64,000 nt of DNA from Fasciola hepatica (GCA_948099385.1 CANUEZ040000165.1:6956501-7020500), one strand, 5' to 3'; positions 40,190 through 52,162 are shown, numbered from the stretch's first letter. Translations and numbers: made by a program. The notes: a model not told the origin generated them from the sequence alone.

Positions 40190-41580
40190 ACTCAGATTGG
40201 CCATATTGTGATTGGTCACCAATGACGTGGGTCAATTGAAGATTTTCGTTCATCTTGGTCTACGCCTGTGGACTCAGATTACGCCTTAGTATGTTCTCGC
40301 TTCCGTTTACGTCTCGTCCGTGGTCGCACCAAAGTAAATGCCACCCGTCCCGCGCAGTTGCTCCTGAACGATTACTCACGACAGTTTTCAGATGTCTGCA
40401 CAGTTATCGATGCAGCCAGATGTTCAGGACCCAAATGAGCGCTGTCAACAAATCAAGGAAGCCCTGTATGCCGCTTCGAATGCCACCCAGAACTCTGGCT
40501 CAAGTCGGTCTCACAAACGATGGATATCTTCGACATCAGCTGGTCTGTTGAATGCTCGCAGATCCGTCCCTTCGGATGCCACATTCAATTAAGTGCGTAG
40601 ATCCCTGAGACGTCGACTGACTATGAGCCTGAAAAATGACCATGAGCAGTTGTGGACTGCTAAATGTAGGGAAATGGAAAAAGCTGCGTCCATTAGCAAT
40701 GCTCACAACGTTTTCCGTTTGATTAAAGGTACCAGTTCACGGAATTCTGGTGTAAGTGAGTTAATTAAGGAATCCGATGGTTCACCGACTCACTCTCACG
40801 AACGTCGGCTGGACCGTTGAGCGGAGCACTTCAAGGAACAATTCAGTTGGCCCACTTCAAAAATGAACCTTCTAAATATACCTGCCAGAGAAACGATGCA
40901 GGTTGATATCGGTCCTCCATCAGAGACGGAGATTATGCGGGAGATAGGTTACCTGAAAAGGTAGAAAACCGGTGGAACGGATGGGTTGTCTCTACCTTTT
41001 TTCAAGGATGAAGACGAAGCTTTAGTTTCGGAGTTAAAAAACTCCGTGTTATTAAGGACAGTGAGCAGATTCCCGGGGAATGGTGTGAATCAGTGATTGT
41101 GCAAATTTACAAGAAAGGTGACATGTCCTCTTGTGAAAACCGCAGACGAATCAGCTTGGTAAGTATCGCGTCCAAACTGCTCACCGGTCTTATTCTCCAC
41201 CGACTATCTAATGCCCGCGAAATGTGTACGCGTGAGAACGAAGCCGGTTTCAGACCTGGTGGGGGTTATATCCACCACATTTTTACTCTTCGGCAAACCT
41301 TAGAGCACAGACCCACAACTTGTCTTTCTTGATCTGAAATTGGCATTCGACTCAGTCGACAGCACAATTCTTTGGCGCTGCCCTTCACTGAAGGGTGTGC
41401 CAGAAAAATTTATTTCCCTTTCCTAATGCTTGTATTCGAACAGCCGAAGCCGAGTTCGTGATTACGGCGATCTTTCATCTGAGTTCGCCACGGAAAGTGG
41501 AGTTCATCAGGGTTGCTCCCTTTCACCCTTCCTCTTCAATTTCGTGATTGAACTAATTTTTGAGATAGCCCTATCGTTGT

Positions 41581-42018
41581 ATGACAATAGCGGCATCGAT
41601 CTTTCCTCAGGCAGTAAACTGTGATTTGGAATATGCGGACGATATTGTTCTTCTGAATGAAGATTCAGATAGATTGCAAGCTGTTTTAGATAGCCTAAAC
41701 AACAGTGTAGCAATGTTTGGGATGCGTTTTGCACCTTTAAAGTGTAAAACGCTGCTGCAGGACTGGTTTGGCTCAATACAACAGCTCTTCTTGGCAGGGT
41801 AAACTCTAGCTGAAGTACATAAACTTTGCTGATTGGGCAGTTACATCTCACCAGGTGGACGGATATCGGATGAAGTGTCATCGCGTATACATAAGGCACG
41901 TCTGGCTTTTGCCAAACACCGTCATCTGTGGCGTCAGCGTGACATTCAACTGTCTGTTAAGGGTAGAGTGTACAATGCGGCTGTTGGGTCCGTTCTTTTA
42001 TATGGTTCAGAAACATAG
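41581..42018 (+). pseudogene. RT catalytic and thumb region of SR2-like LINE
   Basis: Two frames (41581-41802 and 41833-42018) with DLEYADDIVLLNEDSDRLQA, VAMFGMRFAPLKCKTLLQDW, GSYISPGGRISDEVSSRIHK and RVYNAAVGSVLLYGSET. A TAA between them and an upstream frameshift near 41340 inactivate it. Confidence 0.85.
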
Positions 42019-42239
42019 ACGTTAAGGGTAAAAGATAGGCGAAGACTGTCGGTGTTCTAGTATCGATGGCTCCGTAGCATCCAAGCGGCTTCTGCTAGTC
42101 ATCTCTGGGGATAAAAAGTGCTCATCACCAGCGCCTCCCGCAGTCTTTTGGTGAACAGAAGGGAAAACGAGGTCTGTAAATTATTCACGGCAAACCGTTG
42201 AGTTGAGTGACCACATTCTAATGGTCAGTCCCGGAGGTA

Positions 42240-44290
42240 GACTCGGACAGTGGATGGACGCGACCCCATTGACGTGGCTCAGGAAGAGGTTCTTTTCCAG
42301 CATGTTCGCCAGTCTACGCGCTGGAGGGAAGGTCGCATCCCTGTCCTATTAGATGTCATATTAACCAAATATCTAAATGATGTGTGGGACCTAAGGATCG
42401 CTGCCCCACTAGGCAAAACCGATCACGGTTCTTACCGGTTTAGTTATACCATGGGGCACGAAAAGCCACCAGAAAAGTGGAGCGGAAACTTCAGGCAATT
42501 GCGTGTTAATACGTTAGTGCTGAGGGTTGAAACTCTAAACCGAGTTTTCTATCAAACAATGTAGATGGCGCGTGGAACCATATAAAATGTTACTTTATCC
42601 TTCTAGTAGATGAATTCATACCGCATATAAAGGTGTGATGCAGGGGTCGTCCTCCATGGTGGAAGAGAGACGTGTTTAAGGCTCAACAGACGAAACTGCA
42701 GGCTTCGAAACACATTCAAGAAAATCAAGGCCACGATGGCTACTGCCAATATATCAGGGCACAAAACTCAGCCGTCAGTGTCCAAAAAAATACAGGATCA
42801 GGTACGAAATTAGCCTGAACAAAAACGTCACGTCACGCAAAGCACATTACGACTATGCGGATCCAAAGAGGACCATGAGGGTAGCAGCTGAAAATGTGAA
42901 AACCACGGCAAGGGGTCGCGCCACCTGATACGTATATGACCACGAAATCCGAGCGGCTGAGGCAGACAGAAAATGGAGGCCTAGAATTTAGTCTTCATTC
43001 GACATGCAACTAGACGGTGGGATCCGAAAACAATAAAGCGGAAATTTAGTAGAACAATAGTAATAAAACTAAGGTAGTTAGAAAACAGCAAACAAAGACA
43101 CTGCCACATCAGGTCAGAAAGCCGAGGCCCTCCTGAAGCCTTTTGAAACAGTCTATACAGAAGACTCGGGCTCCATCCGCTAGTTCCCTCTCACTCATCA
43201 ACATCGATCGTGCCATATTAAACTGTCAAGGAAGAGGGAATAAGATTTACACCTCATGGAATAGGCAGACATAAATCCACGGGACCTGACGATTTTCGCC
43301 CTGCTATCTTGTAATCCTTGGCAGAGGTCACTGCATCCCATTCAGCAGATCTTTTCAACCTGTCCCTTGAAACAGGTAAAATACCTTGGGACTGGAAATT
43401 GACTCAGGTGGTTCCAATCCACAAAGGCGACCGTAAAAATGTCCCAGAACTATCGCCCCGTCGGCATTCCAGTAGTCCTAAAGGTTGTGGGGAAACGCCC
43501 AAGAGATGCAACAGCGCCATTTGACTAGCCACCACCTAACAGAGTCAACATAGATCTGTCAAATCGTACCTCACGAACCTGCTGTTCTTTCTATACGAGA
43601 TCACTGCCAGGATATACGGACTTTTAAAAGGCGTTCGACTCGGCAAATTACCGTTTACTTATGAACAAGCTGGCGGCTTAACAGGTGGTGTCATCGGTGG
43701 TGAACTAGATAGCCGATTACCCTCGAAACCGCAAGTTCAATGTTAAGGTTGAGGGCGCTGTCTTCTTCATGGCATGCCTGAAGTGAAGGCCTACAGAAGT
43801 CTATCTTGAGCCCGCCATTTTTTATGGTCTTCGTAAACGACCTGGTAGTAGGTGCGAAGAATCCCTGATGCTTTTTTGCGGATGCCGCCACAATAGTCCG
43901 TAATCCGGTAGATAATGAGGTTCAGTCGAACCTGGATACCAATCACACATGGTCAGAAAATTAGGACCTACCTCTGAATTCAGCCAAGTGGGAGCAACTT
44001 CTATCGAGTGGAGCGTCGGTGCCGGCGGCGCGACACCTAGACCAAACAAACCTCGCAAGCTTAGAGCAGTTACAGAAACGAAAGGCTTGGGGGTACTGAT
44101 CCACGAGTTCCTTGAGCCATCAGTGCAATATGCCGCCGCAGCCAGCAAGGCGCATAGTGCTCTATACCAACTTCGAAGGGCATTTGGTTCCAGAAATTCT
44201 CGGGGCTTAAGTCCCACTTTACAAAACCATTGTCCGACGTTATCTGGAATATACTGTGCAGGCATGGGCTCCCTCAGCAGCAAGAACTGA
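42240..44290 (+). mobile_element. CR1-like LINE, degenerate, second copy
   Basis: The endonuclease C-terminus (42250-42564) reads VRQSTRWREGRIPVLLDVIL, TKYLNDVWDLRIAAPLGKTD and HGSYRF, so the SDH motif is seen as TDHGS. RT fingers (43318-43500) read LFNLSLETGKIPWDWKLTQV and VPIHKGDRKN. After that only fragments such as KSYLTNLLFFLYE (43560) and GLGVLIHEFLEPSVQYAAAA then SKAHSALYQLRR (44085-44190) remain. It is the same family as 3551-5900. Confidence 0.8.
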
Positions 44291-44502
44291 CCTCGTGGGG
44301 GTGGTGATTTTTTCTGACCCGTTAATACTTGTATCCATGAATCTCTTTGCTCGTGGAGTGTCGTCATCTAAGAAGCCGATTGAAGAACGGCATCCAGTTT
44401 GATTGCGATGATCGCCGTTGCAGTTTCCCAGGCAGTAAATTCGTTTCCTTTTTGTTGACTCTACTTCTATCGACGTTCTTGGTCTCTAAAATCGTATCAC
44501 CA

Positions 44503-44891
44503 CCCTTGTAGCACGTAGCGCGTTCTTAAGATCAGTTTCCGGTCGTTTTGTTCAGTAGCCATTCTTCTATACGACAAAAATGAATTGATACGGAGGAAAT
44601 TGACGACTATGGCACAGTGAATTTTTAATGAAAATTTTATTTTAACAAATGGCTTTTATTACCAGTTGGTATTAAAAGTAACTTGAGTTGCAGGTAGTCC
44701 ACTTTTATATACCTTAAAATATTAGGAATTTATCGTTTAGTGGATAAAAGGGAGTAGGAGGAAAGGTAAGTTGGGAAAAGTGACAGAACTCAGTAAACTA
44801 TATCACGTACTTCACATGATCGGTGTAAACCACTCGGAAGCCGCTTGAAAATCTGTCAAAAAATTATCTGTTTTGGAACAGTTTTGCTCCA
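44503..44891 (+). mobile_element. CACTA-like miniature element
   Basis: About 390 bases starting CCCTTGTAGCA and ending near TGCTCCA. Its interior is colinear with the outer arms at 51209-51620 and 60491-60971: GGTCGTTTTGTTCAGTAGCC, then ATGAATTGATACGGAGGAAA, then ATATCACGTACTTCA. It has no coding capacity, so it would be non-autonomous and dependent on a transposase such as those at 54402-58252. Confidence 0.65.
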
Positions 44892-45283
44892 AATTCGGCG
44901 GAAACGGAAGAAGGGACTTGTGCACTGACAACCACCACGGTGCTGGAAGCCACAACCTGAACGAAAATCTACCCCGCTGACGGTGATGGCAATCATAGTG
45001 ATCACATTGATGAAGATGATGGCGACGACGATGTTGTTGCTGCTTCTCAGTTTAGTTCAGTTTGCACAGGACAGATGATGGCTAGGACTAATCAAGCGTC
45101 CAGAATTATTTCGATGGTATGCACACAAGTTACGCACTGACCACTGCACAGCGTGTTTCGTCGAACCCTTGATAAAATTAGGAGGGAACATAAAACCTCA
45201 TTGCACATCAGCTGCGAGGGACATTATGCATCGTGAGCGTTCATTGGGACAGTATACGACAAACGAAAACGTCAATAGCAATA
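44892..45283. other. Unassigned flank
   Basis: A GATGATGG-rich patch and the phrase CAGTTTGCACAGGAC. The latter also occurs near 61025, just past the right outer arm of the CACTA structure, so a further repeat may adjoin these elements. Confidence 0.4.
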
Positions 45284-45307
45284 CTTACTTTACTTACTTT
45301 TACGCGA

Positions 45308-46972
45308 CTATCTCCTGCGAGAAGATAAGTCGGCTCCATGGATATCACGGACTATTGCTGACCACGCGCGGCGATCGGAGGTGAGCTCCGTACAGATCTT
45401 GATCCAGTCCTTTTTCCATCGCCGGGCCCCATAGACTGACCGAAGGCCTAGAAGCTCTACGTCTTTCTCTATTGCACTGGTCCACGTTTTGAGCTGCCCA
45501 CCAAGGCGACAACGCCAACCAGGGCAAAGAGTGGGGCAGAGTGTTTGCTTGGTTATCTCTGACTCGGGTCGCCGAAGCGTATGACAGAACCACTGAAGTC
45601 GTCGACGTTGGAGGAGGACGGGGAGAGCATCGATATCAGACCATCGTCTCCTTACCTCGTCGTTGGACACCCTGTCGCGCCATTTGACTTTGAGGATTTG
45701 CCGCAGGCACCAGTGGTCGAAAACCTCCAGCCTTTTGGTATCCTCAGCTCGTAGTGGCCAGGTTTCGCAGCCATAGATGAGTACGGGCCGGATGGCAGCA
45801 CGGTAAACATGAACTTTGATTCTTAAGCTGATTTCACTGCGAGTCCACAGCGTTCGTCTTAGCTGAAGAAAGTCTGTCCTGGCGCTGTCGATCCGTGATA
45901 CCACTTTATCTTTTGACTGGCCATTCGGAAGCAGAGTTGAGCCTAGGTATTTGAATGAAGGGACGTATTCGACCGGTTGGTCAGTGATAGACAGTTGTTG
46001 AATTGTCGGGCCCAGATGGGTTGTGAAAGCTTTTGTTTTGGTCGAGTTTACTTCAAGTCCGATGGACCTCGCGAAGGAATTGATTCGGTCGAGGATTGGT
46101 TGTAGCGTAGCGGCGGAGTCGCCAAGCACGACAATATCATCCGCGGACTCCAGGTCCGAGATGTATATTTCCTGGCTAAGCTGAACGCCAGGGTAGTTGC
46201 GTAATACCTGTCGCATTGTCCAATCGATGGCGTAGTTGAACAGCACCGGTGAGAGGGGACAGCTCTGCCTAACTCCGGTAGTGAGTGTGAACTCGCGGGA
46301 CTCTTCACCGTACATACGAACCCTAGCACCGGTTGTCGAGTAGTATCCCCTTAACAGCCTCAAAAGCTTATCGGGCATCCCATCAGATTGGATTATGGTC
46401 CAAAGAGACTCACGGTTCACCGAATCAAAAGCTGCCCGAAAGTCGATGAAACAAGCTACCGTCGGCTGCTGAAACTTAAAGCGGTGCTCCGGTATTCGGC
46501 GCAGTGTGAAGATTTGATCCACACAGCCTCTGTCACGGTGGAAACCCCCTTGGTTCGGGCGAGTGCGCTGGTCTCTTGCCTCGGAGAAACGGGTTAGTAA
46601 CAACGCACCAAAGATCTTTGCGGCCACATCGATCAGGCTGATCCCTTGGTAGTTCTCACATGCCGATTTATCACCTTTCTTCGGAATGGGCAGCAGTATG
46701 GACATTCCCCAGTCGGGTGGAAATGCTTCCTCTCTCCAAATGGAACCAAAAACTGTACACAACCTGTCTATCAATGACGATGAACATGTTCTAGACACTT
46801 CTGGAGGGATGCCACCTTCCCCAGCAGCCTTTCTGTCCTTCACTTTGTTTATCATTTCCGTGATTTCCGCGGTGTTGGGCGGGTCACAGTTGCTTTCGTA
46901 CTGGACTGGAGGGGTTGATATTGGTTGGTCCGTCCGGTGGTCCGTAGCAGCTGACCAAAGTATTCCATCCAT
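45308..46972 (-). pseudogene. Reverse transcriptase domain of RTE LINE
   Basis: 554 open codons. NKVKDRKAAGEGGIPPEV (fingers), LLPIPKKGDKSACENYQGIS, then PTVACFIDFRAAFDSVNRES with the first catalytic aspartate, TTGVRQSCPLSPVLFNYAID, and LESADDIVVLGDSAATL with both palm aspartates (serine replaces the usual tyrosine). After that come FKYLGSTLLPNG, LIYGCETWPLRAEDTKRLEV and LQRRRLQWFCHTLRR, the usual RTE C-terminal order. It is open to its natural end (LSSRRR, stop). Upstream, DRWMEYFGQLLR is read in another frame just before 46960, so a frameshift separates it from the endonuclease. YxDD to SADD would weaken but not obviously remove activity. Confidence 0.9.
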
Positions 46973-47388
46973 CGGTCCATTTTCTTACTCTGTTCTGGTA
47001 TTAAGCTTCCTGCCGTGTCACGAAGAAGGGAATTTTGTTTACAAAACTTATTAGAGGCGTTGCGAATAAGGCGGAACAGTTTGTTGAAGTCACCAGTTCC
47101 GGATGCGGTCTCTATTTTTTCAGCTATTTCTATCCAGTATCTTTTGCGATCAGCCTTGGCGGAGCGTGTGGTCTCTCATTGCAGTCTGTGGCGTTTGTTA
47201 CTACCTGCCAGTCACGCTTCGTGTGCTCTGGTTGACAGATGGAGCGTGCTCTCCGAGATCCAATCTTTTGTCCGCCTTTTTGTTCTCCCGAGTACTGTCC
47301 AAGTAACTTCCTTGATTGTCGTCTTCATTCGAGTCCACTGCCCTCCCACAGAAACTTCATCTGTTTGTGCATTGGTTGCGTTGGTTAG

Positions 47389-48618
47389 TCAGGTTGTGAT
47401 TGCTCGTGACAACGCTTCTCGCTTCTCTGGATTTTCTAGGATAGCAACGTTTATCTGAGAGGGTGCAGACACTTTAGCACGTGTAGACAGATGAACTTTG
47501 AAACATGCGCGTAGGAGGACATGGTCGGTGCCGTTTGTGTTGCCCGTTATTGCACCTCGGTACGCTCGGCAATCCTCCCCAGACGAGGCCCAACGGGCTC
47601 TCACCAGGATGTGGTCGAGTTGGTGTGCAGTGTGACTGTCATTGGAGTACCATGTGAGTAGGTGCTTCTTGGGGTGTTGAAATCGAGTGCTGCAGACAAC
47701 CATTCTGTTGATGTCGGCTAAACCAATCAGTCGGCCACCGTTCTCGCAGCGTTGACCAAGGCCGAATCTCCCGTCAATATGGCGGGTAGATTCATCGGCC
47801 GTACCTGTGCGAGCTTCCCAATCTCCTGCGATGAAAAGTACATCGCGCCTCGAAACCCGGTTGATTACCTCCTGCAAACTAGTGTAGAATTCGTCTTTGG
47901 TTTCATCATCAGCTGAATTGTTTGAAGCATAGATCGCGATCACCGTCAAGTCGTGAGGGGAGCCTTTAAAACGTGCCAAAGCGAGTCTGGATGAGACTGG
48001 TTTCCAAGAGATCATTGCATCATTAGCTGCTTTGTTCAGAGCAAACGCGACACCGTAGAGACCGAAGTTGTCTTTCGGGCCACTGTGATAGAGCCAATAG
48101 GATGTATCCACTCCCGGGACCTTTATTTGTCGGCTACCTGAGTTGGGCAGGCGGACTTCCGAGAGGTAAGCAATATCTACGTCATAGTCATGTTGAGTTC
48201 GCAATGTGATGCACTGACTGCCGACGTCTAGAAACGTCCTGACATTCCAACAGGCTATGTGTGTTCTTTTCCTGCAGCGAATAATCCCAGCTTGTTGTCT
48301 TATCACCTCGATCGCCGGGACACGAGGCGCGTCGCTTACCGGGGACGCCGTAGCTTGATGAGCGCTTGAGGTTACGTGAATAATCATAGAGTCGCGGGAG
48401 CAGGGTACGAAGCGGTGTCCCCAGCACCGTTCGGCCTTTTTGTTCGAGGTTGCACCTCTAGCCCTTGCACACCCAAGTGCAGACTGCAAGGTAGCAGGGT
48501 GTTCCCAGAGGAGCCGGTGACCTGCTGTACGGTTCGTTCGCTTCCTCTGGAATGCCGGGTCAGGCAGTTGAACAGGTCTCCTTTGTGGCCGTTGGATCAG
48601 TAGATCTCGTCCGCCCAT
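47389..48618 (-). pseudogene. AP endonuclease domain of RTE LINE
   Basis: 409 open codons. Core motifs: THIACWNVRTFLDVGSQ, IAYLSEVRLPNSG (the catalytic glutamate context), YASNNSADDETKDEFYTSLQ, LFIAGDWEARTGT (GDFNA altered to GDWEA), HQLDHILVRAR and GTDHVLLRACF (SDH altered to TDH). The N-terminal ~120 residues (RRPVQLPDPAFQRKRTNRTA) show no domain and may be 5' UTR read in frame. The frame ends at a TGA (47389), followed in the same frame by LTNATNAQTDEVSVGG, so this is a nonsense mutation rather than the natural end. Confidence 0.88.
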
Positions 48619-48899
48619 TCAGAAGAATCTGTCTTCACATGCCGAGCACCGTCTCGCCGAAGTGTTTTGGACCTCGGTAACCCTCAACCTGGTTTAGCCC
48701 GCCTGTCGAGCGGTTTATCGGGGTGTGGCCGCTGATGCATGCTTCAGCTTTGTGGAGCCACAGGTGAGAGCTGGGTGAATGATGGAGACCAAAGAGATGG
48801 GGGATGTCCCAAGGGACACGACAGTCAACCAACTCAGAGGTGCTACTCCTCTCAGACGCCCCATACACCCCCAATTACAACACACTTCAGGCGGACCCT

Positions 48900-49870
48900 A
48901 GTGTTATCCTTAATCCATCTAGCGAACATGCTCAAAACTCACTACCAGAGATAAGCTCGTTCTCCTTACAATCTAGGGTCCTCTTGACGGACTGGACAGT
49001 CTGTAGGTTTATCATTCCACCAAGCATATTGTTTCAACTCTTTTCTACCCTGCTACTAAAGAAGTACGATTTAGTTATCAATCTAGCTCGAACTTCCGCC
49101 AGCTTCTCGTGTTCCCTTGTTCGAGAGTCCAAAGCCACCTCAAATAGACCATCCAGCCCAAGGCCAGAAAAGCCTTTCAATTCCTTAAACCTTTCGAAAT
49201 CTCTTGGAAGTCTTGTCCCTCACAAAGTGAAACATTTGAGTCTCTTTTTATACGTCTTACCCCTCTGCCCTTCAATTACTCGCGTCGCAAGACGTGGAAC
49301 TTTCTCCAACCCGGTGGCTTCTTCTGTAGGAGAATGACCGAGTCTGCACGCTACCCTCTAAGTGAGATCGTACCATACGGCTATATAGCCAAAAAATTGG
49401 TACGGGTGTTCTCGGCTTTTGGCCCGATAATGTTGACCGCAAGCTGAAGAGCTCGCCACGAGCATTTTGTGCAGCAGCATTGCGCTGGCCGGACCACTTA
49501 AAATCCCTTTTCATGATGACCACGAGATCTTTAACCATACTAACTGCTTCTATGATGAACGGCCCCTGGTCGAGGATGACAGCTAGGCTTTTTGTTGGCC
49601 TTGACAACAAATGTTTTTCCAGCGTCCAGCGGTAAGTCCCACTCATGTACCCAGTCCATGACGGTTCCTACATCCCTGCCTAGATCACCTCTGCCCCCAT
49701 ATCCGACAACTTTCGTGCCATCTGCAAAAATGAAACTAGGCGACTAAAGGATAGACACCAAGTCGTTAATAAATAAGTGCCGGGCCTAGGACGGACCCAT
49801 CAGGTACACCACTGATGACGTTCACCAAACTAGAACTCCTGCCCCTACTTTGACGTAAAATGTCCCGTAG
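48900..49870 (-). mobile_element. CR1-like LINE fragment
   Basis: Minus-strand RT and C-terminal remains. FYVKVGAGVLVW, then SFIFADGTKVVGYGGRGDLG near 49740, a degenerate FADD with DG replacing DD. WVHEWDLPLDAGKTFVVKA follows (cf. WARKWDLPLNLTKC at 61212-62924), then VKDLVVIMKRDFKWSGQRNA, AAQNARGELFSLRSTLSGQ and PGWRKFHVLRRE. Frameshifts and stops are frequent. The 3' side is probably cut near 48900 by the RTE insertion. Confidence 0.78.
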
Positions 49871-50012
49871 GGAAGAAAACAACCAGCTCCCGTTGCTGAT
49901 GATGATGAAGGTGCTGAGGGTGGCGCCAATGATGATTCAGACTTTTCTGCGTCAAGCGGCGACGTTTTCTTTGAATTCCTTGCTGGCCACGAAGGAAATA
50001 ACGGGTCAGTCC

Positions 50013-50262
50013 GTGCCATTTTTTACATGCTTGCGCATGAGTGCCCATACCCCATACCCACAAAAGCCGTTAGCACTGAGATAGTTGGAAACCAGACCCT
50101 GAGACTTGGAGTGATGGAGAACTACATAAGGTCACAATAAGTTGTGTGGTAACGAGCGGGACGACAGTAGATTACTGTCTACCACCAAAGTAAACGGTGG
50201 TGGCAAGGATTCGAAACTCTGACCTCTGTAACGCGCTGAGACAGACTGCCTCGCCTATCTTC
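50013..50262 (-). mobile_element. tRNA-derived SINE, copy 3
   Basis: Third copy of the family at 22243 and 24386. It has the shared body GACCCTGAGACTTGGAGTG (plus strand) and the B-box region at about 50207-50219 (AGTTTCGAATCCT on the minus strand). The 3' end reads CTCATGCGCAAGCATGTAAA. Confidence 0.78.
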
Positions 50263-51208
50263 ATCCGTGTAAGTGTTGATGCTTGCTTTCGCACTTACCG
50301 AGCTCCGGCTTATCGAGTTTGCTTTGTCTTTGCAGACCATGCACGTGCAAATTGTAGTGACATACAACTTTGCTTATTCGTTTAACACACATTATCGTTT
50401 ATCTGAACTCGCGCCGTCAAACGCGGTGGCTACCTGACCGTTGCCCGTGCACGTTACACGCACGCTTCTGCAATACACACCAACCACTCTCGCCCTACTT
50501 GCAGTGTTTTCCTTCTTATGGGTTGTGGGAAGCATTGTCTTGGTGATCGTGGTAGCGTATTGCGGAGTACCAATGTAACGGACAGGTGGTCCATGCATAA
50601 TGGGAAGGACCAGTGAACGCGAATAATAAGGAAACCACTTGGTAAGATTTACCAAACTTGCAAACTCCCAAGGGAGACACCGTACCAGGCATGCTGCACC
50701 TCCAAGTTGATAAGCAAACGCCCTAAACACGCTCAAAGGCCACCAGTCAGAGCAATTTCCCAAGACATATACCCCAGCATTGTAAGTGTTACTGTTTATC
50801 TTGTTGCAGTCAAGGTGGTACAACCATCACACCCACCACATCGGAAAGCTTTGTCGCAAAGGCGCACAACCTTGTAACACACTCAGCACATAGACGCAAC
50901 CTGCATTACTCATTTAGGGGGTTTTATCGTGTAGCAACAGCCCACAGGTTGACGCAGAACGACAAAATATGGCTCCACGTGTAACGGGCAAGGCGAATCT
51001 GGGTGAATAGGCGAGATGGCGATCGGTCTGAAATGGATCCGAGATAGACTCGGTGTCAGTATTTGATGAACAAACACTGGGCCGACGTACAACACACCGT
51101 TATCTGGCAGCTCACACACACGAAGAACACAGACACCAGCAGGGAGTGTATATCGGGCAAACGTGTTTTACAGTCGTGCTCAGGGGTATCCACAGTTCGG
51201 GGAAGGGA
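50263..51208. other. Unassigned stretch before the CACTA structure
   Basis: The longest frame (50823-50392, -; 143 codons) starts with a cysteine-rich segment and ends VRVTCTGNGQVATAFDGASS. I recognise no family, and there is no splice or neighbour support. Nothing else was identified. Confidence 0.35.
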
Positions 51209-51620
51209 CCCCTGTAGCACCCAGCCCGTTCGTAACATCCGAATTTCGATAGGTTTTCACTCGGTTTCCGGTCGGTTTGTTTATTAGCCATTTTACACGG
51301 ATCTAAAATGAATTGATACGAAGGAAATTGACGACCGAAGCAATGTACAATGCTTAGTTGACGTTTCATTTAAATGTACTGGTTTAATTCATCGAAAAGT
51401 CCTGAAAACCTGAGTATAGATCTCCCTGTTTTTCTCACTCGAAAAAGCTGAGGTTAGGATAATTATTCTGAAAGTCATAAATTTGGAGACAGAAATGAGT
51501 GTCGTAATACATAAATTGAGTTGTTGAAAGGAATTAACGAAGCATATCACGTATTTCAAACGATTCGCAAAAACCACTAGAAAACCGGCCAGAAACCGCT
51601 CCGAAACCGCCCATGTAGCA
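51209..51620 (+). repeat. Left outer arm of CACTA-like structure
   Basis: It starts CCCCTGTAGCA (51209-51219) and runs to CCCATGTAGCA (51610-51620). It is rich in short CGGTTT/AAACCG subterminal words (CGGTTTCCGGTCGGTTT; AAACCGCTCCGAAACCG), typical of CACTA subterminal repeats. It is a diverged inverted copy of 60491-60971 and a direct homologue of 44503-44891 (shared ATGAATTGATACGAAGGAAA). Confidence 0.7.
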
Positions 51621-52162
51621 CTGATCCCCATGTTAACGTTGAGTTCCGATGGGGATTTGATAAGGATGTTGACTGACTATTTTTGCGGGGCAAGACCTAT
51701 ATACTTGTGAAGGAAATTCTCGAAACGTTACATAGATCATGGTTTTTCGCCCCTTCGAATTGTCTTTGCCCGCTGGTGGTTGGTTGTGTTCCGGAGTTGA
51801 TGCACTATTTCCACTTTTAACTGCATCCATTTTCGCATTGTCTCATACCGCATGTTACATTCCATAGATTAAACAATGCTAATATCCTAAACAAGCCTAG
51901 TGAGGTCCATGAACTTGAATTATGAACTACAATTCCTCCTCCATTTCAGTGGTCGGGATTCTGTCCATTTTAGCACCTCAGTAGATGTAACTGCCATCTG
52001 ATGCAAAAGAGAAGACAAAAAAATTTATTTTACCTTCCTTTGCCTAGATGCATATTCATAAAGTACAATAACCTTCTCTAGGCTCCAGTTCACTGTGACA
52101 GGGATTCAGTCGCGTTATGGTTGGAATACGGTTAGGATCCGGTCGGACAAACCAATAACCAA
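51621..52162. other. Extra segment between left outer arm and palindrome
   Basis: About 540 bases with no counterpart on the right side. They begin directly after a CCCATGTAGCA motif and contain palindrome-like subterminal words (CCGATGGGGAT; GGTTGGAATACGG) near both ends. This suggests another small element of the same superfamily inserted here. No coding sequence was seen. Confidence 0.45.

Larger units (their letters stand above)
39019..42120 (+). mobile_element. SR2-like RTE LINE, degenerate, with conserved 5' UTR
   Basis: It starts TCATTGGGCCCGCCTAAGCT and matches the 5' end of the minus-strand element at 3150, giving two independent copies of the same 5' UTR. The endonuclease (39650-40189) has VSLYAPTGCNLSDAKDEFCQ and LAGRTDNGDRFIQLCRDHRL; GDFN has become GYFN. 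The linker (40593-40820) has LKNDHEQLWTAKCREMEKAA. RT (41093-42018) includes VIVQIYKKGDMSSCENRRRI, ESGVHQGCSLSPFLFNFVIE, LEYADDIVLLNEDSDRLQAV and FAPLKCKTLLQDW. Frameshifts occur throughout. The tail after LLYGSET is truncated. Confidence 0.88.
45284..48890 (-). mobile_element. RTE-clade LINE, nearly intact
   Basis: Minus-strand LINE of about 3.6 kb: a 5' UTR (to about 48890), endonuclease (48618-47389), a damaged linker (47388-46973) and RT (46972-45308). The 3' tail is AAGTAAGTAAAGTAAGTA (45284-45303 on this strand), and short tandem tails are typical of RTE elements. It belongs to a different family from the SR2-like copies. Apart from one in-frame stop and at least one frameshift in the linker, both catalytic domains are open, making it one of the best-preserved LINEs in the window. 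Confidence 0.88.

Noticed and set aside
47015..47458. A 147-codon plus-strand frame
   Set aside because: It is antisense to the damaged linker of the RTE LINE. The hydrophobic reading is a by-product, and the LINE reading explains the region.
48804..49337. A 177-codon plus-strand frame
   Set aside because: The opposite strand reads as CR1 RT and C-terminal phrases in the expected order, so this is a shadow.
49860..50084. An acidic stretch (DDDEGAEGGANDDSDF) in the plus strand that looked like a host exon
   Set aside because: It is only about 50 codons between a LINE fragment and a SINE, with no splice signals convincing enough to support an exon.
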